This document shows, piece after piece, positions 26,210 to 35,261 of a stretch of 64,000 nucleotides of DNA. A program made the translations under genes and the position numbers. Under the pieces are notes generated by a model. It did no database searches, was not told the origin of the DNA, and worked only from the letters and a program-made list of their open reading frames with translations. Source of the DNA: Promicromonospora iranensis (GTDB lineage Bacteria; Actinomycetota; Actinomycetes; Actinomycetales; Cellulomonadaceae); the NCBI RefSeq assembly GCF_028994775.1, contig NZ_JAJQMN010000006.1, forward strand, positions 248,001 to 312,000, read 5' to 3'. Position 1 is the first letter of the stretch. Each line of letters starts with the position of its first letter.

Positions 26210-27097
26210 TCAGCCGGCCGGAACGGTGTCCGTCCAGCTCACCGACTCGGCCCGGAACTGCTGGACCCGGGCGGTCACCTCGACCGGCGGGACGACCTCG
26301 TCCTCGGCGAAGTAGACGTAGTCGACCTGCTCGACGTAGTCGCGTCGCGTCGGGTCCGCGACCAGGCCACCGGCGATGAACCAGTGGTTGAAGCTGATCG
26401 CCATCGCCGTCTCCGGGTAGTACTTGTCACCGTGGTCGGCGACCTCGGTGCCGTCCAGGTAGTAGGTCACCCGGCCGCCGGCGACCTGGATCACCAGGTC
26501 GTGCCAGCCGGCCAGGCTCGCCGAGACCGTGTCATGGACGTTGTCCGAGACCCACGGGTCGGGCTGGTAGGTCTCCCAGGTGGTCATGAACAGCGTCGGG
26601 CCGGACGCACCCCAACCGCCGTTCGGCAGGTACTCGAAGTCGAGCTCGCCGTAGTCCGGGTCCATCGGCGCGTCCAGCGGCGTGATCGTGAAGAAGCTCT
26701 GGACGGTCTCGTCGCCGTCCGGACCGCTGACCGGGGCATCCCCGAAACGTACCCGGGCGGCATAGGTGCCCTCGGCGAACTTGCGCTGGTGGGAGACCTC
26801 CGACTGCACGGTGGCGCCGGCGGCACCTTCGGTGGATGCCTTGAGCTCCAGCACCTGGCCGCCGTCGGCCGCGGGGAACGAGACGTGGTCCCTCGACCAC
26901 ACCGCGCCCGGCACACCCGGGCCGCCACCGCCGGTACGGACGTACCAGCCGCGCTGGGCGAGGAGCGGGTCGCCGGGACCGCTGTAGCTGAAGTCGTCGA
27001 ACAGTTCCGCCGTCGGTGCGGCGTCCGCCGGGACCACCGTCCCGGCAACCAGCACGGCCGCTACTGACGTCGTCGCAAGGATCGCCGGGATACGCAT
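26210..27097 (-). CDS. secreted GH16-like concanavalin-fold glucanase
   Basis: This 295-residue exported protein has a signal peptide with hydrophobic core at residues 6-20 and an ADAA cleavage region. The body is a jelly-roll like glycoside hydrolase family 16: DDFSYSGPGDPLL, EGTYAARVRFGD, and the catalytic-type motif GELDFEYLPNGGWG (E-x-D-x-E near residue 150), then WHDLVIQVAGGRVTYYLDG. Both glutamates and the aspartate of the GH16 motif are present, so beta-glucan cleavage is plausible. The start at 27097 is chosen because GGAGG lies 5 bases upstream. It stands apart from the neighbouring housekeeping genes and has a dyad before it. Confidence 0.75.
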   Translation of the reverse strand: MRIPAILATTSVAAVLVAGTVVPADAAPTAELFDDFSYSGPGDPLLAQRGWYVRTGGGGPGVPGAVWSRDHVSFPAADGGQVLELKASTEGAAGATVQSEVSHQRKFAEGTYAARVRFGDAPVSGPDGDETVQSFFTITPLDAPMDPDYGELDFEYLPNGGWGASGPTLFMTTWETYQPDPWVSDNVHDTVSASLAGWHDLVIQVAGGRVTYYLDGTEVADHGDKYYPETAMAISFNHWFIAGGLVADPTRRDYVEQVDYVYFAEDEVVPPVEVTARVQQFRAESVSWTDTVPAG

Positions 27098-27107
27098 CTC
27101 TACCTCC

Positions 27108-27130
27108 ATTGGTAACCAAGATTTACCAAT
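27108..27130. promoter_or_regulatory. ATTGGTAA-N7-TTACCAAT inverted repeat before GH16-like gene
   Basis: An exact 8-base dyad lies just upstream of the ribosome site of the GH16-like gene. Its AT-rich sequence stands out. It could be the operator of a LacI/ROK-type sugar repressor or a leader hairpin next to the Shine-Dalgarno sequence. Which one is not decided by the sequence. Confidence 0.5.
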
Positions 27131-27225
27131 TGCGAGGCTGCCCGCTCCGGGAGCGCACCGTCAAGGCATCAGCCGGATGGTGGGTGAATCCCTTACCCGG
27201 GCGGGAACGGGTCAGACGGACGACG

Positions 27226-27525
27226 TCAGAGAGCGAGCTCCGCCTTCGACAGCTCCTCGACGTTCACGTCCTTGAACGTCACGACGCGCACCGACTTCAC
27301 GAAGCGTGCCGAGCGGTAGACGTCCCACACCCAGGCATCGGCGAGCCGCAGCTCGAAGTACACCTCGCCCGCTGCGGACCGCACCTGCAGGTCCACCTGG
27401 TTGGCCAGGTAGAACCGTCGTTCGGTCTCCACCACGTAGGAGAACAGGCCCACCACGTCGCGGTACTCGCGATAGAGCGCGAGCTCCATCTCCGTCTCGT
27501 AGTTCTCGAGGTCTTCGGCGCTCAC
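27226..27525 (-). CDS. DUF2469-family protein
   Basis: This 99-residue acidic protein matches the small DUF2469 family found downstream of rnhB in actinobacteria (Rv2901c-like). SAEDLENYETEMELALYREY is its typical N-terminus, followed by DVVGLFSYVVETERRFYLAN and a C-terminus with DVNVEELSK. The GTG at 27525 begins 7 bases after the rnhB stop, so the two are co-transcribed. There are no membrane segments. The family has no established function. Confidence 0.88.
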   Translation of the reverse strand: MSAEDLENYETEMELALYREYRDVVGLFSYVVETERRFYLANQVDLQVRSAAGEVYFELRLADAWVWDVYRSARFVKSVRVVTFKDVNVEELSKAELAL

Positions 27526-27532
27526 GACGACA

Positions 27533-28225
27533 TCATCCCACCGACGCCGCAGTTCCGGGCAGGTTCCAGGATCTGCGGTGCTGCGGCGTCGGTCCGTGGA
27601 GCCCGAGAGCGTCCATGTGGGCCTTCGCGCTGTAGCCCTTGTTCTGGTCCCAGGCGTACTCCGGATGCCGCTGCGCCAGCTCGACCAGGATCGCGTCACG
27701 CTCCACCTTGGCCAGCACGCTGGCGGCCGCCACCGACGTGCAGGTCATGTCGGCCTTGATCAGCGTCCGCACCGCGGGGTCGGGGACGCCGTCGTCCGGC
27801 GCGTCCGCCGCCGCGAACAGGTCGAGCAACGGTGTGGAGAGCCAGTCGTGCTTGCCGTCCAGGACGACGACGTCGACGTCGCCGCACATCAGGCGCACCT
27901 GGGCGAGCGCGCGCCGGCCGGCCAGCCGGAGCGCCGCGATGATCCCGACCTCGTCGATCTCGGCCGGCCCCGCGTGGCCGACTCCCCAGGCCACCGCCCA
28001 GCGCCGCACCGCGGGCGCGATGGCCTCACGGGCGGCCGGCGTCAGCAGCTTCGAGTCGGCGACGCCCTTCGGCCCGGTGCGGGTGGCGGCGTCGACCACC
28101 ACGACACCCACGCTGACCGGGCCCGCCAGGGCCCCACGTCCCACCTCGTCCATGCCCGCGACGAGGCGGGCGCCGGAGGCGAGGAGCGCCCTCTCGTGTC
28201 GCAGCGTGGGCACCGTGCGGACCAC
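27533..28225 (-). CDS. rnhB: ribonuclease HII
   Basis: RNase HII removes ribonucleotides misincorporated into DNA and RNA of RNA-DNA hybrids. The 230-residue protein has the catalytic carboxylates in [13 protein letters not shown] (Asp-Glu, about residues 24-36) and in [10 protein letters not shown] and [15 protein letters not shown] (about 160-174). It ends with [10 protein letters not shown]. The GTG at 28225 directly follows the lepB stop (28228-28226), so translation is probably coupled. This lepB-rnhB-DUF2469-yraN order is standard in actinobacteria. Confidence 0.95.
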   Translation of the reverse strand: MVRTVPTLRHERALLASGARLVAGMDEVGRGALAGPVSVGVVVVDAATRTGPKGVADSKLLTPAAREAIAPAVRRWAVAWGVGHAGPAEIDEVGIIAALRLAGRRALAQVRLMCGDVDVVVLDGKHDWLSTPLLDLFAAADAPDDGVPDPAVRTLIKADMTCTSVAAASVLAKVERDAILVELAQRHPEYAWDQNKGYSAKAHMDALGLHGPTPQHRRSWNLPGTAASVG

Positions 28226-29044
28226 CTACTGCTCCGCGGGAGGCGCGTCCGGGACGCCGGCGAAGACGTCGCTCGGGTTGCTGTGCCAGTCCAGACGGTC
28301 CAGGGGCCACACGGTGGCGAAAGCGGTACCGACGACGTTGTCGACGGGCACGAACCCACCGCCCGGCTTGCCGCGGTTGTAACGCGAGTCCTGCGAGTTC
28401 TGGCGGTTGTCACCCATGACCCACAACATGCCGTCGGGCACTGTGACCTCGAACGGGTCCTGGCTCGGTTCCGAGCCGGGCTTGATGTACGTCTCCTCGA
28501 TGGGCGCGCCGTTCACCGACACGCGCCCCTCGGCGTCGCAGCACACGACGGTGTCACCGGGCAGCCCGACCAGTCGCTTGATGAGATGGTCACCGGTGTC
28601 CTGCGGCAGGAGACCCACGGTCGTCAGGAACGACACGGCCGCGTTGCCCACGGGTCCGCGGTCCGGCGTCGGGTACGGCGGCAACCAGTCACCCGGATCG
28701 ACGAAGACGACGATGTCCCCGTGCTCCAGGTCGAACGGGCCAGGCGTCAGACGGGAGGCCATCACCCGGTCGCCCTCCGTCAGCGTGTCCTCCATGGACG
28801 CGCTGGGAATGTAGAACGGCTGCACCAGCAGCGTCTTGATGAGCCACGACAGGATCAGCGCGCTGACGACGATGATCCCGATCTCCCGGAGCATCGCGAG
28901 AAAACCGGACTGCTGCTTGCGCGGTTCACGACCGTGCGCGGCTCCGCCCTGACGATGCGCCCCGCTGTTTCCCCACGGTTCTGCTGCGCTCAAGGGCGTC
29001 CCATCGATAGGGGTGGGCGGCGCCACCCGGTCAAAACTCGTCAC
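28226..29044 (-). CDS. lepB: signal peptidase I
   Basis: LepB cleaves signal peptides of exported proteins at the outer side of the membrane. One transmembrane helix (IGIIVVSALILSWLIKTLLV, about residues 54-73) is followed by the catalytic Ser in PSASMEDTL (about 80) and the Lys in LIKRLVGLPGD (about 155). Box E GDNRQNSQDSRYN is complete. A second, C-terminal membrane segment is not evident. The start is uncertain: GTG at 29044 gives 272 residues, and GTG at 29026 six fewer. It lies 166 bp after rplS and just before rnhB. Confidence 0.93.
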   Translation of the reverse strand: MTSFDRVAPPTPIDGTPLSAAEPWGNSGAHRQGGAAHGREPRKQQSGFLAMLREIGIIVVSALILSWLIKTLLVQPFYIPSASMEDTLTEGDRVMASRLTPGPFDLEHGDIVVFVDPGDWLPPYPTPDRGPVGNAAVSFLTTVGLLPQDTGDHLIKRLVGLPGDTVVCCDAEGRVSVNGAPIEETYIKPGSEPSQDPFEVTVPDGMLWVMGDNRQNSQDSRYNRGKPGGGFVPVDNVVGTAFATVWPLDRLDWHSNPSDVFAGVPDAPPAEQ

Positions 29045-29210
29045 GAGGGTAACTCTGTCACCTCGGAGCGCCCGCGGCGAAATGGTCTCGCGGGCGCACA
29101 CGACCCCCGTCTGATATCCCCACAGGCGCAGGTCACGTACGGCATCGGCCGCCACCCTCGGTGCTGAGGATGACGGCCGGTGCCTGGTGCGTGCTGAAGC
29201 GCTGGACGCG

Positions 29211-29558
29211 TCAGCTGTCGCGCTTCTCGCGGATCTTCGCCTTCTTGCCGCGCAGGTCGCGCAGGTAGTAGAGCTTCGCGCGGCGGACGATGCCACGGCT
29301 GACGACCTCGATGGACTCGATCGACGGCGCGTGCAGCGGGAACTTGCGCTCCACGCCGACACCGAAGCTGACCTTGCGGACAGCGAACGTCTCGCCGATC
29401 CCGCCGCCGTGGCGGGAGATCACGACGCCCTGGAACGCCTGGATACGAGAGCGGTTGCCCTCGACGACCTTGACGTTGACCTTGACCGTGTCACCGGCGC
29501 GGAACTCCGGGATGTCGGATCGCAGCGAGGCTGCGTCGATCATGTCGAGCTTCTGCAT
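29211..29558 (-). CDS. rplS: 50S ribosomal protein L19
   Basis: L19 lies at the 30S-50S interface. The 115-residue protein is full length: [50 protein letters not shown], and [21 protein letters not shown]. The ATG at 29558 has GGAGAG upstream; a longer frame upstream is unconserved. It follows trmD with a 259-bp gap in the rpsP-rimM-trmD-rplS order, so it is likely to have its own promoter as well. Confidence 0.96.
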   Translation of the reverse strand: MQKLDMIDAASLRSDIPEFRAGDTVKVNVKVVEGNRSRIQAFQGVVISRHGGGIGETFAVRKVSFGVGVERKFPLHAPSIESIEVVSRGIVRRAKLYYLRDLRGKKAKIREKRDS

Positions 29559-29817
29559 TGTTCTCTCCGGGCCTGCCACAGGTCAGGCGCGAATATCGTG
29601 GGCCCCGCCGCGGCCTGCTGGCCGGCGGGTCCCGGAAGGGTGAGGATGGTAGGTGCGGCATTACCCGGTCAGGGGCGGTTGCCCGCCCCGGCCGTCCCCT
29701 GTGGCAGAGACCTGACCGGCGACGCACCGACGGCTCATTCTGCCACACGAGCGCCGGGACCGACGCCCCGAGCAGGTGTGACGTCAGCCGCGGGCCCAGT
29801 GCCGGCCCGGAGCGGGC
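29559..29817. promoter_or_regulatory. trmD-rplS intergenic region with candidate rplS promoter
   Basis: The gap holds TGTGGCAGA (29700-29708) paired with TCTGCCACA (29739-29747). On the leftward strand GTGGCAGAAT contains CAGAAT, a possible -10 element, about 180 bases before the rplS start. A shorter GGGGCGG-TTGC-CCGCCCC stem lies at about 29672-29690. A long rplS leader is implied; no known riboswitch was matched. Confidence 0.4.
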
Positions 29818-30609
29818 TCAGCCGCGCGCCAGCTTCCCGTCGTCGTCCGGGTCGGGCGCCCAGCCGAGCTCTTCGAGCAGCGCCAGGTCGTGCTTGTCCA
29901 GGCCCGTCACGTCGAGAGCGGCGATCATGTCCGGCCGCAGGCGCGCCGTCCGCTCCAGCGCGCGGTCCCGGCGCCAGCGCTCGATCTTCGCGTGGTGCCC
30001 CGACAGGAGCACCTCGGGGATCTCCAGGTCCGCCCAGGACGGCGGCTTCGTGTACACCGGGTACTCCAGCAGGCCGGCCGCCCCGTGCGACTCCTCCACC
30101 AGCGAGTCCGGGTTACCGACCATGCCGGGGATCAGCCGCGCCACCGCCTCGATCATGACCAGCGAGGCGACCTCACCACCGTTGAGCACGTAGTCGCCGA
30201 TCGACAGCTCGTGCACCGTGACGCCCGCGTCCCGGTAGTGCTGGGCCACACGGGCATCGATGCCCTCGTACCGCCCGCACGCGAAGACGAGCTGCTCGGC
30301 GGTCGCCAGCCTCTCGGCGTGCCGCTGGGTGAACACCTCGCCCGACGGCGTCGGCACGATCAGGTGCGTGTCCGCCGTGCCGGCGTCCAGGACCTCGTCG
30401 AGGGCGGTGCCCCACACGTCGGGGCGCATGACCATGCCCGCTCCCCCGCCGAACGGGGTGTCGTCCACCGTGCGGTGCCGGTCGGTGGTCCAGTCGCGCA
30501 GGTCATGGACCCGCAGGTCGAGCAGGCCGCGCTGGCGCGCCTTGCCCACGAGGGACAGGTCGAGCGCCGCCAGGTAGTCGGGAAAGATCGAGATGACGTC
30601 GACGCGCAC
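29818..30609 (-). CDS. trmD: tRNA (guanine37-N1)-methyltransferase
   Basis: TrmD makes m1G37 in tRNAs for Leu, Pro and Arg and prevents frameshifting. The 263-residue protein has the expected start [31 protein letters not shown], and the trefoil-knot SAM site in [19 protein letters not shown]. The GTG at 30609 is chosen because it yields the conserved N-terminus; the frame upstream is only the translated 27-bp repeat of rimM. It begins one base after the rimM stop, which implies tight coupling. Confidence 0.95.
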   Translation of the reverse strand: MRVDVISIFPDYLAALDLSLVGKARQRGLLDLRVHDLRDWTTDRHRTVDDTPFGGGAGMVMRPDVWGTALDEVLDAGTADTHLIVPTPSGEVFTQRHAERLATAEQLVFACGRYEGIDARVAQHYRDAGVTVHELSIGDYVLNGGEVASLVMIEAVARLIPGMVGNPDSLVEESHGAAGLLEYPVYTKPPSWADLEIPEVLLSGHHAKIERWRRDRALERTARLRPDMIAALDVTGLDKHDLALLEELGWAPDPDDDGKLARG

Positions 30610-30610
30610 G

Positions 30611-31240
30611 TCAGCCGTCTTCACGGTCGACGGCGTCGACATCATCAGCACGGTCGACGGCGTCGACATCATCAGCACGGTCGACCGCGTCGACATCATC
30701 AGCACGGTCGACGATCGCGGCGTCGGCGTCGCGCGCCAGCAGGCCGCCGGGCGGGGTCAGTACGACGCGACCGCCCTCGACGTCGACGACCGGCACGATC
30801 GCCAGGACGAACGGGACCAGCGTGCGGGTGGTACCGCCGTCGGGCAGGGTCTCCTCGATGAGGAGCGCCTCGTGCGCGGGCATGTACTCCAGGGAGACGA
30901 CTTTGCCGATGACGGTGCCGTCCTCGAGCTCGACCCGCAGGCCCGCGAGCTCGTGCGGGTACCAGGCGTCCTCCTCGTCGGAGACGTCCACCTCGACGAC
31001 GAGCTCGGTGCCGCGCAGCTTCTCGGCAGCGGTCCGGCCGGTGATCTCGGCGAAGGTGACCAGCCACCGGCCCTGGTGCTCACGCGAGTGCGTGACGGTC
31101 AGCGGACCGGCTTCGGGCGGCACCGTCTCGAGCCGCTCACCGATGGCGAGCCGGGTCTCCGGATCGTCCGTGCGCAGGTCGAGGGCTACCTCGCCCTTGA
31201 GCCCGTGCGCCTTGCTGACGCGGGCGACGGTCAGCTGCAT
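30611..31240 (-). CDS. rimM: ribosome maturation factor RimM with repeat tail
   Basis: RimM assists late 30S assembly by binding S19. The 209-residue protein has the N-terminal RimM domain ([17 protein letters not shown], then [14 protein letters not shown]) and the PRC barrel ([31 protein letters not shown]). The end is unusual: about 35 extra residues made of VDRADDVDA repeated three times and then REDG, encoded by 27-bp DNA repeats. The core is intact, so the tail is an add-on of unknown use. It lies between the KH-protein gene and trmD. Confidence 0.94.
   Translation of the reverse strand: MQLTVARVSKAHGLKGEVALDLRTDDPETRLAIGERLETVPPEAGPLTVTHSREHQGRWLVTFAEITGRTAAEKLRGTELVVEVDVSDEEDAWYPHELAGLRVELEDGTVIGKVVSLEYMPAHEALLIEETLPDGGTTRTLVPFVLAIVPVVDVEGGRVVLTPPGGLLARDADAAIVDRADDVDAVDRADDVDAVDRADDVDAVDREDG
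30624..30715. repeat. 27-bp tandem repeat, about 3.4 copies, at the rimM 3' end
   Basis: Units begin at 30624, 30651, 30678 and (partial) 30705 with CGGTCGACGGCGTCGACATC. The second is identical to the first and the third differs by one base. The unit length is a multiple of three, so copy changes keep the rimM frame and alter the tail length. It ends just before the trmD start. Confidence 0.9.
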
Positions 31241-31265
31241 GTGTCTCCTCGAAGAATGAAGTTGG

Positions 31266-31284
31266 GGTCTCGACAAGCTCGACC
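31266..31284. repeat. copy of the GGTCTCGACAAGCTCGACC repeat
   Basis: This is a single arm of the dispersed repeat, lying in the gap between the KH-protein gene and rimM. The other arm is not recognisable here. Other copies lie at 32284-32323, 44805-44846 and 59569-59607. The flanking 31285-31380 has degenerate CCGACCxGCGAT-like repeats. Confidence 0.7.
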
Positions 31285-31380
31285 AGAGGTACGGCCCGAC
31301 CTGCGATCCAGCCCGACCAGCGATACGGCCCGATCTGCGCCGGGCGACCAGCGGCACCCGGCGACCACCGGGAACGAGCA

Positions 31381-31408
31381 AGGCCCGGTCCACGTTCGGA
31401 CCGGGCCT
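31381..31408 (-). terminator. hairpin after the KH-protein gene
   Basis: AGGCCCGGTCC (31381-31391) pairs exactly with GGACCGGGCCT (31398-31408) around 6 bases, 26 bases beyond the stop at 31435. It could end or attenuate rpsP-khpA transcription before rimM. Confidence 0.65.
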
Positions 31409-31434
31409 CGTCGTCGTGCAGAGCGGGCGTGCGC

Positions 31435-31674
31435 TCAGCGCCGGTCGACGTCCACGACGTCGACCCGCACCGGGCCCTCTGCGGCAAGCGCACCGATCAC
31501 GGTGCGCAGCGCGCGAGCCGTGCGACCGCCCCGGCCGATGACTCGGCCGAGGTCGTCGGGGTGCACGCGGACCTCGAGCAGGTCACCACGGCGCAGCGTC
31601 TTCGCGGAGACGCGAACGTCCTCCGGGTTGTCCACGATGCCGCGCACCAGGTGCTCGAGGGCCTCCGAGAGCAT
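31435..31674 (-). CDS. khpA: KH-domain RNA-binding protein
   Basis: This 79-residue single KH-domain protein is KhpA/YlqC-like. The GxxG loop is present in RVIGRGGRTARALRTVI (about residues 43-59), after LEHLVRGIVDNPEDVRV. In Gram-positive bacteria KhpA partners KhpB and binds many transcripts, with effects on cell division and elongation. Its ATG overlaps the rpsP stop by one base (TGATG). It is placed between rpsP and rimM, as in most actinobacteria. Confidence 0.92.
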   Translation of the reverse strand: MLSEALEHLVRGIVDNPEDVRVSAKTLRRGDLLEVRVHPDDLGRVIGRGGRTARALRTVIGALAAEGPVRVDVVDVDRR

Positions 31675-32099
31675 CAGGCCTCGTCGCCCTCGGCCGGCTC
31701 AGCCGGAGCCTCAGCCTTGGCGGCGGCAGCCTTCTCGGCGGCCTTGGCCTTGGCCTTCTCGGCGTCGGCGTTGACGGCCTCGATCGCGGCAGTCGCGTCG
31801 GCCTTCTCGCCCTTAACCCGCAGGGTGCCCTCGGCACCCGGCAGGCCCTTGAACTTCTGCCAGTCACCGGTCACCTTGAGCAGTGCGGCGACCTGCTCGG
31901 TCGGCTGTGCGCCGACACCGAGCCAGTACTGTGCGCGCTCCGACTTGATCTCGATGAGCGACGGCTCCTCGGTCGGGTGGTACTTGCCGATCTCCTCGAT
32001 CGCACGGCCGTCGCGCTTGACGCGCGAGTCCATGACGACGACACGGTAGTACGGGGCCCGGATCTTGCCGAGGCGCTTGAGACGAATCTTGACAGCCAC
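31674..32099 (-). CDS. rpsP: 30S ribosomal protein S16
   Basis: S16 is required for early 30S assembly. The protein is 141 residues; the core (about residues 1-95) has [37 protein letters not shown] and [13 protein letters not shown]. The C-terminal 45 residues are an Ala/Lys/Glu-rich extension, common in actinobacterial S16. The GTG at 32099 has AGGAGAG about 8 bases upstream. It is the first gene of the rpsP-khpA pair that continues to rimM-trmD. Confidence 0.96.
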   Translation of the reverse strand: MAVKIRLKRLGKIRAPYYRVVVMDSRVKRDGRAIEEIGKYHPTEEPSLIEIKSERAQYWLGVGAQPTEQVAALLKVTGDWQKFKGLPGAEGTLRVKGEKADATAAIEAVNADAEKAKAKAAEKAAAAKAEAPAEPAEGDEA

Positions 32100-32283
32100 G
32101 AAGTGGTCTCTCCTGGTTTCTGATGGGGTGGTCCCGAACACCGCGACGTGGGGTGAAGCAGTGGGTGGGACCGAGACGCAGCCTGGCCGGGTGAGAGGGG
32201 CCCGGGCACGCCGAGTACCTGCATATTGTGCCAGACGGCGGGAGTGCTCACCAACCGCGTCTGCGTCACACCCGCACGGCGAT

Positions 32284-32323
32284 CGAGCCTGTCGAGATCC
32301 GGTGACCGGTCTCGACAGGCTCG
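32284..32323 (-). terminator. hairpin with the dispersed-repeat core after the amidohydrolase gene
   Basis: CGAGCCTGTCGAGA (32284-32297) pairs exactly with TCTCGACAGGCTCG (32310-32323), 13 bases after the amidohydrolase stop. The core is a variant of the TCTCGACAAGCTCGA repeat. It is a probable terminator before the rpsP operon. The rest of the 32100-32336 gap contains no gene. Confidence 0.65.
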
Positions 32324-32336
32324 GCCAACGGAGGAG

Positions 32337-33458
32337 TCAGCGGTGGGTCGGGTAGACGACGCCGCGGAGCACCACTGCCGTGGGGTGCCGCAGCACCTCG
32401 ATGTCCTCGCGCGGGTCTGCCGGGTACACCACGAGATCCGCGCTGGACCCCTCGACGACCGCGCCGAAGCCCAGGTAGTCACGGGCTCGCCAGGACGCCA
32501 TCGCCACGACCTCCGCCGCCGGGATGCCCGCGGCCACCAGCTCTGCGCACTCGTCGGCGATGCGCCCGTGCGAGATCGTCCCGCCGGCGTCGGTGCCGAC
32601 CAGGAGCCGCACGCCTGCCTCGTGCAGATCGCGCACCTGCTGGTAGCGGTTCGCGTACATCGCGCGCATCCGCGCCGCGTACACGGGGTACTTGCCGTCG
32701 GCCTGCGCCGCGATGCCGTCGAACTGGCCGATCTGCAGCAGGGTGGGCGTGACGGCTATGCCGCGCTCGGCGGCCACCGCCATGTGCTCGGCGGTCATAC
32801 CGGTGCCGTGCTCGATGCAGTCGACCCCCGCGGCAAGCAGCCCGTCGATGGTCTCCGTGGCGAAGGCGTGCACGGTGACGCGCGCCGCCTCCGCGTGCGC
32901 GACCGCGACCGCCTCCGTGAGCACGTCCTCCGGCCACAGCGGGCGCAGGTCGCCGTCCGCCCCGAGCGTGCGGTCGATCCAGTCGCCCACGAGCTTGACC
33001 CAGCCGTCGCCGCGGCGGGCCTGCGTCCGCACGGCCTCGGGGAGCAGCTCAGGTGACTCGAGCTCGAGCCCGTAGTTGCGCAGGTAGCGCTTGGGCAGCG
33101 CCAGGTGCATGCCGGAGCGCAGCAGGTGCGGCAGATCGCTGCGGTCGTGCACCCAGGCGGTGTCCAGCGGTGAGCCCGCGTCACGGATCAGCAGGACCCC
33201 CGCGTCGCGGTCGGCCACCGCCTGCTTCTCGGCCTCCTCCACCGGTACGGCACCGTCGGCGGCGAGCCCGATGTGGCAGTGCACGTCCACCAGACCGGGC
33301 ACCGCCCAGCCCTCCAGGACCTGCATGTTGGTGCCCTGCGCCGACGGGCGCGTCAGGCTGACGCGGCCCCCGCGGACCCAGATCTCCTCGGCCTCGCGGT
33401 CGTCACCCAGCAGGATGCGTCCGCGGATCGTCGCGGTAGGACCTTCCAGCGCAGACAT
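32337..33458 (-). CDS. amidohydrolase-family metal-dependent hydrolase
   Basis: This 373-residue TIM-barrel hydrolase belongs to the imidazolonepropionase/prolidase-like amidohydrolases. Metal-binding motifs are complete: HxH in VDVHCHIGL (about residue 60), Lys in WVKLVGDW, His in VTVHAFATE and in IEHGTGM, and Asp in LLVGTDAGG. It hydrolyses an amide or cyclic bond; the substrate is not evident. The start at 33458 is chosen for AAGGAG 5 bases upstream. It lies between ffh and rpsP, a common actinobacterial position, and a hairpin follows its stop. Confidence 0.88.
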   Translation of the reverse strand: MSALEGPTATIRGRILLGDDREAEEIWVRGGRVSLTRPSAQGTNMQVLEGWAVPGLVDVHCHIGLAADGAVPVEEAEKQAVADRDAGVLLIRDAGSPLDTAWVHDRSDLPHLLRSGMHLALPKRYLRNYGLELESPELLPEAVRTQARRGDGWVKLVGDWIDRTLGADGDLRPLWPEDVLTEAVAVAHAEAARVTVHAFATETIDGLLAAGVDCIEHGTGMTAEHMAVAAERGIAVTPTLLQIGQFDGIAAQADGKYPVYAARMRAMYANRYQQVRDLHEAGVRLLVGTDAGGTISHGRIADECAELVAAGIPAAEVVAMASWRARDYLGFGAVVEGSSADLVVYPADPREDIEVLRHPTAVVLRGVVYPTHR

Positions 33459-33589
33459 CCGGCTCCTTCGTTCTCCCCGACTCACCCTGTGGAAAAGCCC
33501 TGCCCCCGCACCGCCGCCGGCCTACCGTGCCGGTCGAGCACTCCACCCGCGGGCCACCCGCGTGGGTCACCCGCCGGAACCACCGGCCG

Positions 33590-35233
33590 TTACCGACCCA
33601 GGAACTTCTCCAGGCCCGGCGGCAGCTCGATGTTGCTCAGGTCGGGCGCCTCGTCCTTCTTCGGGGCGACGCCGAAGGAGGACCCGGCCGGGGCCGACGG
33701 CGCGCTCGCGGGACCGCCGCCGAGCGCGCGCTGCATGGCTTCCTTCTCCTGCTGGGCGCGCTTGGCCGGGTTCCCGGACTTGCCCTTCTTGCCCTTCTTC
33801 GGCGGCGGCGTCTTACCGCGCGACTTCTTGCCCATGCCCATGCCGGGTCCGCCGGGCATCGCGGGCATGCCGCCCGGGCCCATGCCGCCGCCCTTGGACA
33901 TCTGCCGCATCATCTTCTGAGCGTTCTCGAACCGCTCCAGCAGCTGGTTGATGGCCGTCGTCGTGGTGCCGGAGCCCTTGGCGATCCGGGCGCGGCGTGA
34001 GCCGTTGATGATCTTCGGGTTCTCGCGCTCGGCGGGCGTCATCGAGTGGATGATCGCCTCGATGCGGCCCACCTCGCGCTCGTCGAACTGGTCGAGCTGG
34101 TCGCGCATCTGGGCCATGCCCGGCAGCATGCCGAGCATCTTCTTCATCGAGCCCATGTTCTTCAGCTGCTGAATCTGCACCAGGAAGTCCGCGAGCGTGA
34201 AGTCCTGCCCGCTGGCGACCTTGGCCGCCATCTTCTCGGCCTCGCCGGCGTCGAACGCCTTCTCGGCCTGCTCGATCAGGGTGAGGACGTCACCCATGTC
34301 GAGGATGCGGCTCGCCATGCGGTCGGGGTGGAAGACCTCGAAGTCGGTGAGCTTCTCGCCCGTGGACGCGAACATGATGGGCCGGCCGGTCACCTTGGCG
34401 ACCGACAGGGCGGCACCACCGCGGGCGTCACCGTCCAGCTTCGAGAGCACCACGCCGGTGAAGTCGACGCCGTCGGCGAAGGCCTTGGCGGTGTTCACCG
34501 CGTCCTGGCCGATCATGGCGTCGATGACGAAGAGGACCTCGTCCGGGTTCACCGCGGCGCGGATGTCCGAGGCCTGCTGCATCAGCACCTCGTCGATGCC
34601 GAGGCGGCCGGCGGTGTCCACGATCACGACGTCGTGCTGGCGCTCCTTGGCGTAGGCGACGCCGTCCCGGGCGACGCCGACCGGGTCGCCGATCAAGGGT
34701 GCGTCCGCTGCCGGGTCGTCGGCCTCCGACGTGTTGCCGGGGTGCGGCGCGAACACCGGCACGCCGGCGCGCTCGGCCACCACCGACAGCTGGGTCACGG
34801 CGTTCGGGCGCTGCAGGTCGGCGGCGACCAGCACCGGCGTATGGCCCTGCCCCTTCAGCGCGTGCGCGAGCTTGCCCGCGAGGGTGGTCTTACCGGCACC
34901 CTGCAGACCCGCGAGCATGATCACGGTGGGCGGCGTCTTGGCCAGCGTGAGCGGGCGCGTGGCCCCGCCGAGGATGCCGACGAGCTCCTCGTTGACGATC
35001 TTGACGACCTGCTGGGCCGGGTTCAGCGCACCCGAGACCTCCGACGACAGCGCGCGCTCGCGCACCGCCGCGGTGAACTCGCGCACCACAGTGACCGCGA
35101 CGTCGGCGTCGAGGAGGGCGCGGCGGATCTCCCGCACGGTCGCGTCGATGTCCGCCTCGGAGAGACGGCCCCGCGTGCGCAGGTTCTTGAACGTCGAGGT
35201 AAGCCGGTCGGACAGGGAATTGAACACGGACAC
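33590..35233 (-). CDS. ffh: signal recognition particle protein Ffh
   Basis: Ffh (SRP54) binds signal sequences on ribosomes together with 4.5S RNA and docks on FtsY. The 547-residue protein has the N domain, the GTPase G domain (GLQGAGKTTLAGKLA near residue 108, DTAGRLGIDE, SKLDGDARGG), and the Met-rich M domain (MKKMLGMLPGM, about 375). The C-terminal 100 residues are Gly/Met/Lys-rich (MGPGGMPAMPGGPGMGMG, then KKGKKGKSG), longer than in E. coli (453). The G domain has a short Asp/Ala insertion (SEADDPAADAP). GTG start. Confidence 0.96.
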   Translation of the reverse strand: MSVFNSLSDRLTSTFKNLRTRGRLSEADIDATVREIRRALLDADVAVTVVREFTAAVRERALSSEVSGALNPAQQVVKIVNEELVGILGGATRPLTLAKTPPTVIMLAGLQGAGKTTLAGKLAHALKGQGHTPVLVAADLQRPNAVTQLSVVAERAGVPVFAPHPGNTSEADDPAADAPLIGDPVGVARDGVAYAKERQHDVVIVDTAGRLGIDEVLMQQASDIRAAVNPDEVLFVIDAMIGQDAVNTAKAFADGVDFTGVVLSKLDGDARGGAALSVAKVTGRPIMFASTGEKLTDFEVFHPDRMASRILDMGDVLTLIEQAEKAFDAGEAEKMAAKVASGQDFTLADFLVQIQQLKNMGSMKKMLGMLPGMAQMRDQLDQFDEREVGRIEAIIHSMTPAERENPKIINGSRRARIAKGSGTTTTAINQLLERFENAQKMMRQMSKGGGMGPGGMPAMPGGPGMGMGKKSRGKTPPPKKGKKGKSGNPAKRAQQEKEAMQRALGGGPASAPSAPAGSSFGVAPKKDEAPDLSNIELPPGLEKFLGR

Positions 35234-35261
35234 AGCCTAATCGAGACCAGTCGTCACACGT

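Noticed and set aside
29044-29362. Longer N-terminus for signal peptidase I
   Set aside because: The added residues would overlap rplS and are not conserved; a GTG near 29044 gives the normal length.
30624-30715. Possible CRISPR array or iteron origin
   Set aside because: Units abut without spacers and are translated in frame in rimM; no replication gene is near.
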